64,000 bases of DNA from Nocardioides sp. Root1257 (GTDB lineage Bacteria; Actinomycetota; Actinomycetes; Propionibacteriales; Nocardioidaceae): positions 153,723 through 217,722 of the forward strand of contig NZ_LMDV01000012.1 of the NCBI RefSeq assembly GCF_001425175.1, in the 5' to 3' direction. Of this stretch, positions 42,279 through 52,456 are shown one piece after another. Both the position numbers and the translations under genes were made by a program. The number at the start of each line of letters is the position of its first letter. Position 1 is the stretch's first letter. The notes beneath the pieces were generated by a model. The model made no database searches and was not told the DNA's origin. It saw only the letters and a list, made by a program, of their open reading frames with translations.

Positions 42279-43642
42279 AGGACCTTGGTCACCTCTCCCG
42301 ACGTTCGGTCGGTGTGGCGGCCGCGGATGTTGACGAGGTGGAAGTAGACGATCACCAGGATGGTGCCGAGCGCGATGCCGCTGAGCTCGAAGTCGTCGGT
42401 GATCTTCAGGGTCACGCCGCCGATACCGGCGATGATGCCTGCTGCCAGTCCGACCATGTTGACCGGGTTGCCGAAGTCGACCCGGTTCTCGACCCAGATC
42501 TTGGCGCCGACGAGACCGATCATGCCGTAGAGCACGACGGTGATGCCGCCGAGGACACCACCGGGCGTCGCGCTCACGATCGCCCCGAACTTCGGGCAGA
42601 GACCCAGCAGGATCGCCACGATCGCGGCCACGTAGTAGGCGGCGGTCGAGTAGACCTTGGTCGCTCCCATGACCCCGATGTTCTCGGCGTACGTCGTGGT
42701 CGGCGAGCCACCGAAGAGGCTGGCGAGCGCGGTGGCGCCACCGTCGGCGGCGATCGCCCGGCCCATGTAGGGGTCGAGGTCCTCGCCCGTCATCTCGGCG
42801 ACGGCCTTCACGTGGCCGGTGTTCTCCGCGATCAGCGCGATGACACCGGGCAGCACGAGCAGGATGAAGGTGAGGGAGAAGCTCGGCCCGTGGACCACGT
42901 CGACGCCGTCGGCGAGCTTGCCGCTCGGGAAGCCGATCCAGTCGGCCGCCTTCACGCCCGCCCACGACACGCGGTCGTGGTCGGTCGCCTCCGTCGCGCC
43001 ACCGAGGACCGAGTTGATCTGGCCGAAGACGGCGTCGAAGAGCCACGACACGAGGTAGCCGAAGATCAGGGCGAGGAACACCGCGATCCGGGACCAGAAG
43101 CCGGGGAACAGACAGGCCGCGACCACCATGAAGGTGGCGGTCAGCAGTGCCACCCACTGGTCCTGGGGCCAGTAGATCTGGGCGACGACCGGCGCCAGGT
43201 TGAAGCCGATCAGCATGACGACGGCACCGGTGACGGCCGGCGGCAGGATCGCGTGGATCATGCCCGAGCCGGCGAAGTGGACGAGGACGCCCACCGCGAG
43301 GAGCACGAGCCCGGAGACCAGGATCGCTCCCGTGACGTCGGAGGAGTCGCCGCCCTGCGCCCGGATCGCTGCCACGCCGGCGACGAAGGACGCGCTGGTG
43401 CCGAGGTAGCTCGGAACCATGTTCTTCGTCACGAGCAGGAACAGGATCGTGCAGATACCGGAGAACATGATCGCCAGGTTGGGATCGAGCCCCATGACGA
43501 TCGGGAAGACGAACGTCGCCCCGAACATGGCGACGACGTGCTGGGCTCCGACGCCCACCGTCTTGCCCCACGGCAGCCGCTGTCGCGGCCCTACCGGCTC
43601 GCCAGGCTGTGGATCAACCACGTCCCACTTGAACATCGACAT
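42275..43642 (-). CDS. NCS2-family uracil/xanthine permease
   Basis: 455 residues, about 14 membrane segments. NCS2 signatures AQHVVAMFGATFVFP, GTSASFVAG and GGSPTTTYAENIGVMGAT are clear; sequence style is closer to the uracil group (UraA/RutG) than to xanthine/urate carriers, but substrate is not proven. The inner ATG (MSMFKWDVV) is taken because AAAGGG lies eight bases upstream, better than the earlier GTG. First gene of the six-gene operon; imports the probable substrate of the molybdenum hydroxylase. Confidence 0.92.
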   Translation of the reverse strand: MSMFKWDVVDPQPGEPVGPRQRLPWGKTVGVGAQHVVAMFGATFVFPIVMGLDPNLAIMFSGICTILFLLVTKNMVPSYLGTSASFVAGVAAIRAQGGDSSDVTGAILVSGLVLLAVGVLVHFAGSGMIHAILPPAVTGAVVMLIGFNLAPVVAQIYWPQDQWVALLTATFMVVAACLFPGFWSRIAVFLALIFGYLVSWLFDAVFGQINSVLGGATEATDHDRVSWAGVKAADWIGFPSGKLADGVDVVHGPSFSLTFILLVLPGVIALIAENTGHVKAVAEMTGEDLDPYMGRAIAADGGATALASLFGGSPTTTYAENIGVMGATKVYSTAAYYVAAIVAILLGLCPKFGAIVSATPGGVLGGITVVLYGMIGLVGAKIWVENRVDFGNPVNMVGLAAGIIAGIGGVTLKITDDFELSGIALGTILVIVYFHLVNIRGRHTDRTSGEVTKVL

Positions 43643-43803
43643 TGCGCACACCCTTTCGGTGTCAGGACAGGCCCCGAGTCCCGCTCAACCTAATGAGAGC
43701 CATGACACACCTTCGACGGCGACAGATGCCGAAGGAACGCCGCATCCGATGGCAGCAGTTGTGGGCGCGGCGCGCGCTCGGATGCCCGGTAACCGAGGCG
43801 TGA
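43643..43803 (-). promoter_or_regulatory. Promoter region of the permease-hydroxylase-amidase operon
   Basis: About 160 gene-free bases between pucR and the permease. It must carry the operon promoter, since pucR ends just upstream on the same strand. A tract ATGGCTCTCATTAGG on the minus strand is the only AT-richer stretch; no convincing PucR box was recognised. Confidence 0.4.
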
Positions 43804-45090
43804 TCAGCCGGTGATCTCCAGGACCCGCAGCGCGACGGCGACGTCGAGGCGCAGGTGCGGATCGGTCGAGAGCGGGCCGAGCAGGCGCTCCAGCTTGGAG
43901 ACCCGGTAGCGCATCGTGTTGTAGTGGAAGAACTGCAGACGGGCGGCCTCGGCGACGTTGAAGTTCGTGTCCAGCAGCACCTGGAGGGTCTCGCGGAGGT
44001 CCGCGGCCTCGGTGGTCGACTCGGCGAGCGAGCCGAGCACGTCGTGCACGAACGAGCGCAGCTCCGCGTCGCCCTGGGGCCCCTCGGGGATCAGGGCGAT
44101 CAGCCGGTGCAGGCCGAGCTGGTCGAAGAACGTCGTCGAGCCGCCACCGCTGACCCGGCGACCGACCTCGACCGCACGCCGCGCCTGGGCGTAGGCCCCC
44201 GGCAGGTCGTCGAGGGAGTGCGCGACCCGGCTGACACCGACCGAGAACGGACGGCGGCCGCCACCCTTGTCGCCCGCCACCGCGGTCACCGCGCGGCGTA
44301 CGACGCCGTGCCCGTCGACGGGCTCACCGCCCTGCGCGTCGGGGGCCTCCAGCAGCGGCAGCAGGACGACGACCTCGGAGGAGAAGTCGGCCGACGGGAT
44401 GCCGGGCGCGAGCGAGTCGCCGACCTGGCGCCAGGCCGCGGAGAAGCGCTCCTGCCACTGGCGCCGCTGCGTGCTCGAGACCGGTTCCTCGCCCGGCGTC
44501 GTCTCGAGGACCGGGTCGATCTCGGCGGTGACGACGACGACCGGCCGGTCGAGGTCCCAGCCGAAGGTCGAGGCGTGCTCGGCGACGTACGCCGCGTCGA
44601 CGTTGCGGCGCAGCAGCAGGTCGCGGAGGAAGTCGCCCTGGTACTTGTTCTCGACCGCCGCGACCGCCGTCTCCCGGGTGATCAGCAGCGCCGCGATCGC
44701 CGCCGCGCGCTCCAGCGCGTGCACGTCGTCGTCCGGGATCGGCTCGTCGGCGCGCACCGCCACGAGGCGGGCCAGGTCGATGCCGCCGGCAGCGACCCGG
44801 GTCATGTAGGCGGGGACACCGCCGATCCGCTCGACCCGGATCCGGCCGGTCGGGTCGAGCAGGTGGTGGGTCTCCAGGAGGGTCCGGTGGTCGTCGGTGA
44901 GCGCCGCCTCGCGGACCCGGCCGTCGGTGGACGTGAACGCCACGCCGAGCCCGAGCACCCGGCTCACCTCGGCTGCGATCCCGTCGAGGTTGCCGCCCTC
45001 GAGAGCGATCTGGGTGAGCCCGCTGTGCAGCGCGTCGATGCGCGCGAGCGCAGCGCTGGCGAGCTCCTCGCGGTCACCGGTTATCAACAC
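43804..45090 (-). CDS. PucR/CdaR-family transcriptional regulator
   Basis: 428 residues. GAF-like/middle region with GVAFTSTDGRVREAAL, then the C-terminal PucR helix-turn-helix (TLQVLLDTNFNVAEAARLQFFHYNTMRYRVSKLERLLG). PucR proteins activate purine or pyrimidine catabolic genes. It lies between the permease/hydroxylase operon and the divergent DUF2877-fdrA-DUF1116 operon, so it very likely controls both. The second GTG (MLITGDREEL) is preferred because GAGGGAG lies five bases upstream. Confidence 0.9.
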   Translation of the reverse strand: MLITGDREELASAALARIDALHSGLTQIALEGGNLDGIAAEVSRVLGLGVAFTSTDGRVREAALTDDHRTLLETHHLLDPTGRIRVERIGGVPAYMTRVAAGGIDLARLVAVRADEPIPDDDVHALERAAAIAALLITRETAVAAVENKYQGDFLRDLLLRRNVDAAYVAEHASTFGWDLDRPVVVVTAEIDPVLETTPGEEPVSSTQRRQWQERFSAAWRQVGDSLAPGIPSADFSSEVVVLLPLLEAPDAQGGEPVDGHGVVRRAVTAVAGDKGGGRRPFSVGVSRVAHSLDDLPGAYAQARRAVEVGRRVSGGGSTTFFDQLGLHRLIALIPEGPQGDAELRSFVHDVLGSLAESTTEAADLRETLQVLLDTNFNVAEAARLQFFHYNTMRYRVSKLERLLGPLSTDPHLRLDVAVALRVLEITG

Positions 45091-45165
45091 TTGCACTCCC
45101 TCGACGTAGGCGTTGGCACAACCTCACATCCCCAAACCGTAACCGCCCCGGATAGCGTCGGTGCA

Positions 45166-45816
45166 GTGATCCCCGTCAGCGCACCTCCGCGAGTGCGCGA
45201 CCTGCTGCGGTCGACGCCCGACGGACCGGTGCCGATCGTGCACCGCGGACGGGACGCCGTGTACGTCGAGATCGTCGGCCGGTGCGTCGGCGTCGTGTCG
45301 TCGCGGGCGACCGCGGTGCCCTGCGCGCTGCGCACCGGAGTCCCGTCCCTGCCGGACATCGGGACCGCCCGGTTGCACGACGGCGTGCTGCACCTCGACG
45401 ACCAGGCACTGCTCGTCGGCCGCCTGGTCGACGTCTCCGTGCCCCGGCTCCCCCACGCGCGGGTGGCGGCACCGCCGCCCGGCGAGGTGGCCGCGATGGT
45501 CGGCCGCGGGGACGGCCTGACGCCGTACGACGACGACGTGCTGTGCGGCTGGTTCGCGGTCCACCGGGCGGCCGGTGTCGGGACCCCGGAGGTCGACGCC
45601 GCCGTCCGCGCCCGCCTGTCGCGCACGACGCTGCTGTCGGCGACGCTGCTGGACTGCGCGATGCACGGCGAGGTCATCCCCGAGTTCGCGGCCTGGCTGG
45701 CCGCCCCCGACGACCCCGACCGCACCGCGACCCTCGCGGCGGTCGGACACACCTCGGGGCGCGGCATGCTCCAGGGTGCCCGCTTCGCCCTGCACGAGAT
45801 GAGAGGTGCCGCATGA
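45166..45816 (+). CDS. DUF2877 protein (AllH/YlbF-like)
   Basis: 216 residues. GRGDGLTPYDDDVLCGWFA is the DUF2877 hallmark. In E. coli the homologue AllH (YlbF) is one of three subunits of oxamate carbamoyltransferase with AllF (FdrA) and AllG (YlbE). The GTG start follows TAGCGT by seven bases, a leaderless promoter 75 bases from divergent pucR. Its stop overlaps the fdrA start (ATGA). Shorter than E. coli AllH, so it may be a minimal version. Confidence 0.85.
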   Translation: MIPVSAPPRVRDLLRSTPDGPVPIVHRGRDAVYVEIVGRCVGVVSSRATAVPCALRTGVPSLPDIGTARLHDGVLHLDDQALLVGRLVDVSVPRLPHARVAAPPPGEVAAMVGRGDGLTPYDDDVLCGWFAVHRAAGVGTPEVDAAVRARLSRTTLLSATLLDCAMHGEVIPEFAAWLAAPDDPDRTATLAAVGHTSGRGMLQGARFALHEMRGAA

Positions 45817-47234
45817 CCACCCCCACGTTCGGCCACGTCGAGCTCCGAGCCGGCGCGTACGCCGACTCGGTCACGCTGCTCCAGGTCAGCCGTGCCGTGC
45901 AGGGCCTCGACGGGGTGCTCGCGGCCCAGGTCGCGATGGCGACCGCCCTCAACATCGAGGTCCTCACCGAGATGGGTTTCGAGGTCCCCACCGAGGCCAC
46001 CACCAACGACATGGTCGTCGCCCTGCGCCTCGCGGACGAGGGCGCGCTGGCCGCCGCGCTCGCCGGAGTCGACCAGGCGCTGCGCGACGCCAACCGGCGT
46101 CCGGAGGGTTCGAGCGAGGTCGCGGCACCGCGGACGACGGGCAGCGCGCTGCGGCGAACTGCCGGCACCCCGGGCGACGAGATCGTCGTCGTGTCCGTCC
46201 CCGGCCCGAGCGCGCTGGTCGAGGCGATGGACGCCGTCGACGCCGGCCGCGACGTGCTCGTCTTCAGCGACAACGTGCCCGTCGAGCAGGAGGTCGCCCT
46301 CAAGCGTGCGGCCGCCGAGCGCGGCGTGCTGGTGATGGGGCCCGACTGCGGCACCGCCGTCGTCGGCGGGCTCGGACTCGGCTTCGCCAACGTCGTCTCC
46401 CCCGGCCCCGTCGGCATCGTCGCGGCGTCCGGCACCGGGTGCCAGCAGCTGCTCGCCCTGCTCGACCACGCCGGGGTCGGCGTCGGGTCCGCGCTGGGCG
46501 TCGGTGGCCGGGACCTCTCCTCGGAGGTCCGCGGTGCCTCGACCCGTGAGGCGCTGCGCCGCCTCGACGAGGATCCCGCGGTCGAGCTGGTCGTGGTCAT
46601 CTCGAAGCCTCCCGCAGCAGACGTCGCCACCGAGATCGAGGCGTACGCCGCGAGCCTGGCGACGCCGGTCGAGTTCGCCCTGCTCGGCGAGGGCCGGCCC
46701 GACCTCACCGCGGCCGCCGAGTCGGTGCTGCGCCGGCTCGGTCGCGACGTCCCCGCCTGGCCGGTGACCGGCGAGGCCGGCCGGGGCAGCGGAGCGATCC
46801 GCGGGCTGTTCGTCGGCGGCACCCTGAAGACCGAGGCCCAGCTCATCGCCGCTGAGCACATCTCTGGGCAGGACGGCGGGCACAGCTTCGTCGACTTCGG
46901 CGACGACGAGTACACGTCCGGGCGGGCCCACCCGATGATCGACCCGAGCCTGCGGCTGGAGCACCTCGCCCGAGCCGCCGCCGACCCGGCGACCGGCGTC
47001 CTGCTGCTCGACGTCGTGCTCGGCCACGGCGCCGAGCCCGACCCGGCGGCGCTGCTCGCCCCGGCCGTCGCAGCCGTCGACCAGCCCGTGGTGATCGCCG
47101 TCGTCGGCACCGTCGGCGATCCCCAGGGCCGGGACCGCCAGGTCCGGGCGCTGGTCGACGCCGGCGCCGAGGTGCACCTGTCCAACGCCGGCGCCACCCG
47201 CCGCGCCCTCGAGCTGCTGGGAGACAACGCATGA
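45813..47234 (+). CDS. fdrA: FdrA-like carbamoyltransferase subunit (AllF-like)
   Basis: 473 residues with the succinyl-CoA ligase-like halves of FdrA: MGPDCGTAVVGGLGLGFANVV, VGIVAASGTGCQQ and VGGRDLSSEVRG. FdrA/AllF contributes to oxamate carbamoyltransferase, which converts oxalurate and phosphate to oxamate and carbamoyl phosphate. It is about 80 residues shorter than E. coli FdrA. Overlaps both neighbours by four bases, giving a tightly coupled three-gene unit. Confidence 0.88.
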   Translation: MTTPTFGHVELRAGAYADSVTLLQVSRAVQGLDGVLAAQVAMATALNIEVLTEMGFEVPTEATTNDMVVALRLADEGALAAALAGVDQALRDANRRPEGSSEVAAPRTTGSALRRTAGTPGDEIVVVSVPGPSALVEAMDAVDAGRDVLVFSDNVPVEQEVALKRAAAERGVLVMGPDCGTAVVGGLGLGFANVVSPGPVGIVAASGTGCQQLLALLDHAGVGVGSALGVGGRDLSSEVRGASTREALRRLDEDPAVELVVVISKPPAADVATEIEAYAASLATPVEFALLGEGRPDLTAAAESVLRRLGRDVPAWPVTGEAGRGSGAIRGLFVGGTLKTEAQLIAAEHISGQDGGHSFVDFGDDEYTSGRAHPMIDPSLRLEHLARAAADPATGVLLLDVVLGHGAEPDPAALLAPAVAAVDQPVVIAVVGTVGDPQGRDRQVRALVDAGAEVHLSNAGATRRALELLGDNA

Positions 47235-48634
47235 GCAACCCCCTGAGCACACCCGGGGCCGTCGTCAACGTCGGCGCCGACCTGCTCGCCGATGCGATCG
47301 CCGACCAGGCCACGCCGGTGACCCGCGTCGACTGGCGCCCGCCGATGACCGGCACCGAGGCCGACCTCGCGACCGTCGCCGCCGACCCGCTGCGCCGTAC
47401 CGCCAACGAGCGCGCGCTCGCGGCGATGCTCGACGTCACCGCCAACCTGGTCGACGTGGCCCCGGCGTCCGAGGTGCTCGGCCTCCAGCGCGGCGAGTTC
47501 CTGCACGCCGGCCCCCCGATCGCGTGGGAGCGCGCGTCGGGCCCGCTGCGCGGCGGGCTGATGGCCGGAGCGGCGCTCGAGGGGCTGGTCGACGACCCCG
47601 AGGACGCGGCCGCGCTCTTCGAGTCGGGCTCCGGGGTCTCCCTCGAGCCGTGCCACCACCGCTCGACCGTCGGTCCGATGGCCGGCGTCGTCACGCCGAG
47701 CATGTGGATGTTCGTGCTCGAGGACGCGACGACCGGCCGCCGTACGTACTGCTCGCTCAACGAGGGGCTCGGCAAGGTGCTGCGGTACGGCGCCTACGGC
47801 CCCGAGGTGCTGACCCGGCTGCGCTGGATGCGCGACGTGCTCGGCCCGCTGCTGCAGCAGGCCGTCCGGGCGACCGGCGCGGTCGACGTCACGGGCATCC
47901 TCACCCAGATGCTGCAGATGGGCGACGAGGCCCACAACCGCAACCGGGCCGGCACCCTGATGCTGCTGCGCGACCTCGCGCCGGCTCTGGTGCGTAGCGC
48001 TGCCGCCCCCGACGACATCGCCGAGGCGTTCCGCTTCATCGGCAGCAACGACCACTTCTTCCTCAACCTGGCGATGCCCGCCTGCAAGCTCGCGCTCGAT
48101 GCAGCGCGCGGCATCGAGGGCTCGACGATGGTGGTCGCCATGGCCCGCAACGGCACCGACTTCGGCATCCAGGTCGCGGGCACCGGCGACGAGTGGTTCA
48201 CCGGGCCGGCCCAGCTCGCCGACGGCCTATTTCTCGGCTCCTACGGGCCCGACGACGCCAACCCCGACATCGGCGACTCGGCGATCACCGAGACCGCCGG
48301 CATCGGTGGCTTCGCGATGGCGACCGCGCCCGCGATCGTCCGGCTGGTCGGCGGCTCCGTGCCGGACGCGCTCGCCACGACCCGACGGATGCACGAGATC
48401 ACGCTCGGCGAGAACCCGCGGTGGACGGTGCCGGTGCTGGAGTTCCAGGGCACCCCGAGCGGCATCGACGTGACCAAGGTGTGCCGCACCGGGATCCTGC
48501 CGCAGATCAACACCGGCATGGCCGGCAAGGTCGCCGGCACCGGCCAGGTCGGGGCCGGACTCGTCACCCCGCCCGCGGAGATCTTCCCGAAGGCGCTGGC
48601 GCGGCTGGCCGAGCTGACGCGGCAGCGTCAGTAG
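47231..48634 (+). CDS. DUF1116 protein (AllG/YlbE-like)
   Basis: 467 residues of DUF1116: MSNPLSTPGAVVNVGADLLADAI, ESGSGVSLEPCHHRSTVGPMAGVVTPSMWMF, ARNGTDFGIQVAG and VCRTGILPQINTGMAGKV. The E. coli homologue AllG (YlbE) is the third oxamate carbamoyltransferase subunit. The full set DUF2877-FdrA-DUF1116 is therefore present in one operon; carbamate kinase, which in E. coli is next to it, lies 33 kb away here. Its 3' end overlaps the secreted-protein gene by seven bases. Confidence 0.88.
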   Translation: MSNPLSTPGAVVNVGADLLADAIADQATPVTRVDWRPPMTGTEADLATVAADPLRRTANERALAAMLDVTANLVDVAPASEVLGLQRGEFLHAGPPIAWERASGPLRGGLMAGAALEGLVDDPEDAAALFESGSGVSLEPCHHRSTVGPMAGVVTPSMWMFVLEDATTGRRTYCSLNEGLGKVLRYGAYGPEVLTRLRWMRDVLGPLLQQAVRATGAVDVTGILTQMLQMGDEAHNRNRAGTLMLLRDLAPALVRSAAAPDDIAEAFRFIGSNDHFFLNLAMPACKLALDAARGIEGSTMVVAMARNGTDFGIQVAGTGDEWFTGPAQLADGLFLGSYGPDDANPDIGDSAITETAGIGGFAMATAPAIVRLVGGSVPDALATTRRMHEITLGENPRWTVPVLEFQGTPSGIDVTKVCRTGILPQINTGMAGKVAGTGQVGAGLVTPPAEIFPKALARLAELTRQRQ

Positions 48635-49233
48635 CGGATCCACCCGCGGAGGCCGATGACGGCGCCGCGCTCGCGGTTGGCGTCCAGGAACACGTAGAGC
48701 GGCCCACCCTGCACGTGCTCGCGGTCGGCGACCTTGCCGCTGCTGGGGGCGATGTCGTGGAAGTAGCCGTCGTACCCGCGGACCTGGCCGCCGGTCACGA
48801 TCATCGTGTTCCAGCCACGGTCGACCCAGCCGCACAGCCAGCTGTTCTGGCCGGTGCCCACGTGCGCCGCGTAGACGTGCACCTCGTGGCGCCACACGGC
48901 CGGGTCACGGCCGCCGGGGACGTCGGGGCAGCGCGTCGGCTGCGACGCCCACCGCACGAACGTCGTGTTGTTGAAGGGGTAGCTGTCGTGCCAGGTCCGC
49001 CACTCGGCGCGGCCCTGGCAGAAGCCCGCGTCGTCACGCCAGCTGCCCTCGCAGCTGCCGCCGGCTCCCCCGCCGTAGGCGTTGATGTGCCAGTGCACGT
49101 GGTGCCAGGTCCCGGAGAACGCGCCCGCGTCCTCGTCGTTGGCAACGGCACTCCCGACGGGCAGGAGCAGGCTGCCCACGGTGGCCAGGACGACGGTGAC
49201 GGCGGCCGCGACGGCCTTCGCGAGAGTGGTCAT
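48628..49233 (-). CDS. Secreted cysteine-containing protein of unknown function
   Basis: 201 residues. Signal peptide with core AVAAAVTVVLATVGSLLLP and a VANDEDAG cleavage region, then a Trp/His/Gly-rich domain with four cysteines (GSCEGSWRD, GFCQGRAEW, TRCPDVPGG, WLCGWVDRGW) that could form two disulfides. No family recognised. It resembles a small secreted bacterial lectin or enzyme-inhibitor type fold only in composition. Start is the ATG giving MTTLAKAVAA. Confidence 0.6.
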   Translation of the reverse strand: MTTLAKAVAAAVTVVLATVGSLLLPVGSAVANDEDAGAFSGTWHHVHWHINAYGGGAGGSCEGSWRDDAGFCQGRAEWRTWHDSYPFNNTTFVRWASQPTRCPDVPGGRDPAVWRHEVHVYAAHVGTGQNSWLCGWVDRGWNTMIVTGGQVRGYDGYFHDIAPSSGKVADREHVQGGPLYVFLDANRERGAVIGLRGWIRY

Positions 49234-49313
49234 GCCGTGACGGTAGGGACGTGGGCAGGGTCGGCACTGTCTGCTTCCTGACACAACGCCCGGTCATCTC
49301 AGGTGCGGCTGTC

Positions 49314-49643
49314 TCAGGTGCGACTGGGCGTCGGCGGCCGCCAGAGCGCGACCTTGATGTCGACGTTGCCCGACGGGCGCAGGGGCGTGCCCTCCTCCAG
49401 GTAGGCCTGGCGCGCCTCGCCCTGGTGGCTCGGCGGCAGCGACCCGTCGGCGCGCACGACCCGCCACCACGGCATGCCGCTGCCGTGGGTCGCCATCACG
49501 TTGCCGACGAGGCGCGGGCCACCGCCACCGACCACGGCGCCGACGACCTCCGCGATCACGCCGTACGTCGTCACCCGGCCGCGCGGCACCGTCTCGACGC
49601 AGCGCAGCACCAGCTCGACGTACTCCTCGAAGTCCAGGCTCAT
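49314..49643 (-). CDS. Alkyltransferase-like (ATL/MGMT-fold) protein
   Basis: 109 residues with the O6-alkylguanine-DNA alkyltransferase fold but PWWRVVRADGSL where repair enzymes have PCHRV, so the acceptor cysteine is absent: an ATL that flags bulky alkyl lesions for nucleotide excision repair. VPRGRVTTYGVIAEVVGA is the helix-turn-helix-like lead. M. tuberculosis Rv3204 is the same type and lies in the same conserved neighbourhood. Here it is the last gene of the MoxR/DUF58 operon, joined by ATGA. Confidence 0.85.
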   Translation of the reverse strand: MSLDFEEYVELVLRCVETVPRGRVTTYGVIAEVVGAVVGGGGPRLVGNVMATHGSGMPWWRVVRADGSLPPSHQGEARQAYLEEGTPLRPSGNVDIKVALWRPPTPSRT

Positions 49644-50155
49644 GTGAGGGCCACCGCAGCCGCGACGGTGGCGACGAGGCCGGCCATCACGCCGACCACC
49701 CAGATCCCGGGCTGCTCCGGCTGGCCGCGCAGCGCGAGCGCCAGCCCCCAGACGAGGGGTACGCCGAGGAGCAGCAGCGCCCCGCGGCGTACCCACAGCC
49801 GCACCAGCGCCGGGTCGACCGGCATCCGGTCGGGACCGTAGCCGGCGAGCAGCGCCGCGAGGTGGGCCACCAGCAGCCCGGTCGCGGCCACCAGGACCGC
49901 CGGGTGCAGGCCGTCGTCGAGCGCACCGGCCCACCAGGCGAGCACGGCGAGCATCACGGCGGCACCGACCGCGGACTCGGGCATGGCCGCGAAGGCGCCC
50001 GCGAGCACCACGATCCCGAGCGCGACCCACCAGGTCGGCCACCGCCCCGCGGGGCCGGCGGCGAGGACGGCCACCACCGGCCCGAGGAAGATCAGCACCC
50101 GGAGCACCAGCTGGCTGCGGGAGAGCTCGGTCACCGCGCTCAGCAGGCCGTTCAC
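49640..50155 (-). CDS. Integral membrane protein of the MoxR/DUF58 cluster
   Basis: 171 residues, about six hydrophobic segments, no soluble domain. Its GTG overlaps the DUF58 stop and its stop overlaps the ATL start, so it is fully inside the operon. Probably an assembly or anchoring partner of the DUF58 protein; not otherwise recognised. Confidence 0.6.
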   Translation of the reverse strand: MNGLLSAVTELSRSQLVLRVLIFLGPVVAVLAAGPAGRWPTWWVALGIVVLAGAFAAMPESAVGAAVMLAVLAWWAGALDDGLHPAVLVAATGLLVAHLAALLAGYGPDRMPVDPALVRLWVRRGALLLLGVPLVWGLALALRGQPEQPGIWVVGVMAGLVATVAAAVALT

Positions 50156-51470
50156 CGGGCCACCACCCGAGGCTGGGCCGCCCGTCGGGCGAGCCGGCGC
50201 AGGACGTCGTCGATGGTGCCAGGACCCCGCCACGGCACCACCGGGCAGCCGAGCGCGGCCAGGCGCTGGAGCACCGCGGTCCGCTCCAAGGTGCGCATCC
50301 GCCAGGCGAGTGACGCCAGGTCGGGGTCGGTGCCCGGCGCGACCCCGGGGCGGACGTCGCCGGGCAGCGTGTCGACGACCAGCACCGGCACGCCGCGGCG
50401 GGTGAGCGTCGCGGCGACCGCGCCGATCGACTCGGCCAGCATCGGGGAGAGCACGACGACGACGGTGCCACCGGTGACACCGAGCTGCAGCACGCCCGCC
50501 TCGGCCTCCGCCACCTCGCCGCTCCGGATCCCGGCCAGGGTGTGCTGGATCCGCCGCAGGTGCCGGGCGCCCGTGCCGTAGCCGACCAGCTCGCGACCGC
50601 GACCGACCACGCGCAGCGCGACCCGGTCGCCCGAGCGGACGTGGTGCTCGGCGACCGCGGACGCGGCGCGCACCGACAGGTCCAGGCTGCTCGCCGCCCC
50701 GTCGACGCCGCCGGAGGCACCGTGGTCGGCGAGGGCGTCGACGACGAGGAGCACGGCGGTGTCCTCCTCGGCCCGGGTGCTGACGACGTGCAGCTCGCGG
50801 GTGCGCAGCGAGACCCGCCAGTTGACCCGCCGCAGCCGGTCCCCCGGCGTGAACGGGCGGATGCCCGCCAGCTCCGTGCCCGACCCGGGCCGCTGCGACC
50901 GGTGCGCGCCGACGAGGCCGACCGGTTGCGGTGCGTCCGCGCGCGAGTCGTAGACGGCCGCCATCGGAAGAACCCGCAGGTGCTGGCCGCCGAGCGGGAC
51001 CGGCCCGAACCGGAAGCCCGCCCACCGCGACATCAGCGCCACCTTCTCCTGGCCGACGAACCGGAGGCCCCAGCGGCGCGGGCTGATCTCGACGGTCGGC
51101 CCGGCCCCGTCGGGCCCACTCAGCAGGGCGCCGACCTGTCCGGCGTGCGGCCGCATCACGACGTACGGGGGCCGGCCGGAGGCGCGCGTCAGGTACTCCG
51201 CGTCTCCGGCGTCCGCGACCGTCAGCCGCGACGTGGTGCCCTGGCCCTCGTGCAGCGAGGTGTGGTCCAGGTGCGTCGTCAGCCGGGGTGCCTGGGTCGG
51301 CCGGTGCAGCAGGCCCAGCGCCGCGAGCGCGATGAAGGGCACGGCGAGGACGACCAGCGCCGGCTCGCCGACGAGGAGTGCCCCGGCGACCGCGACCGCG
51401 GCGGTGAAGACCGCGCGCCCGAGGGCGGCGGTGGGGCGCCACACGGCGTCGCCGTGGGTCACGGGCTGGG

Positions 51471-51474
<4 letters not shown>
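50152..51474 (-). CDS. DUF58 / von Willebrand-like protein
   Basis: 440 residues: two N-terminal membrane segments, then the DUF58 signature RPFTPGDRLRRVNWRVSLRTRELHV and a vWA-like fold (VLLVVDALADHG, VVVVLSPMLAESI). DUF58 proteins work with MoxR ATPases in assembling or activating envelope complexes. Four-base overlap with moxR. Confidence 0.88.
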
Positions 51475-52454
<980 letters not shown>

Positions 52455-52456
52455 GC

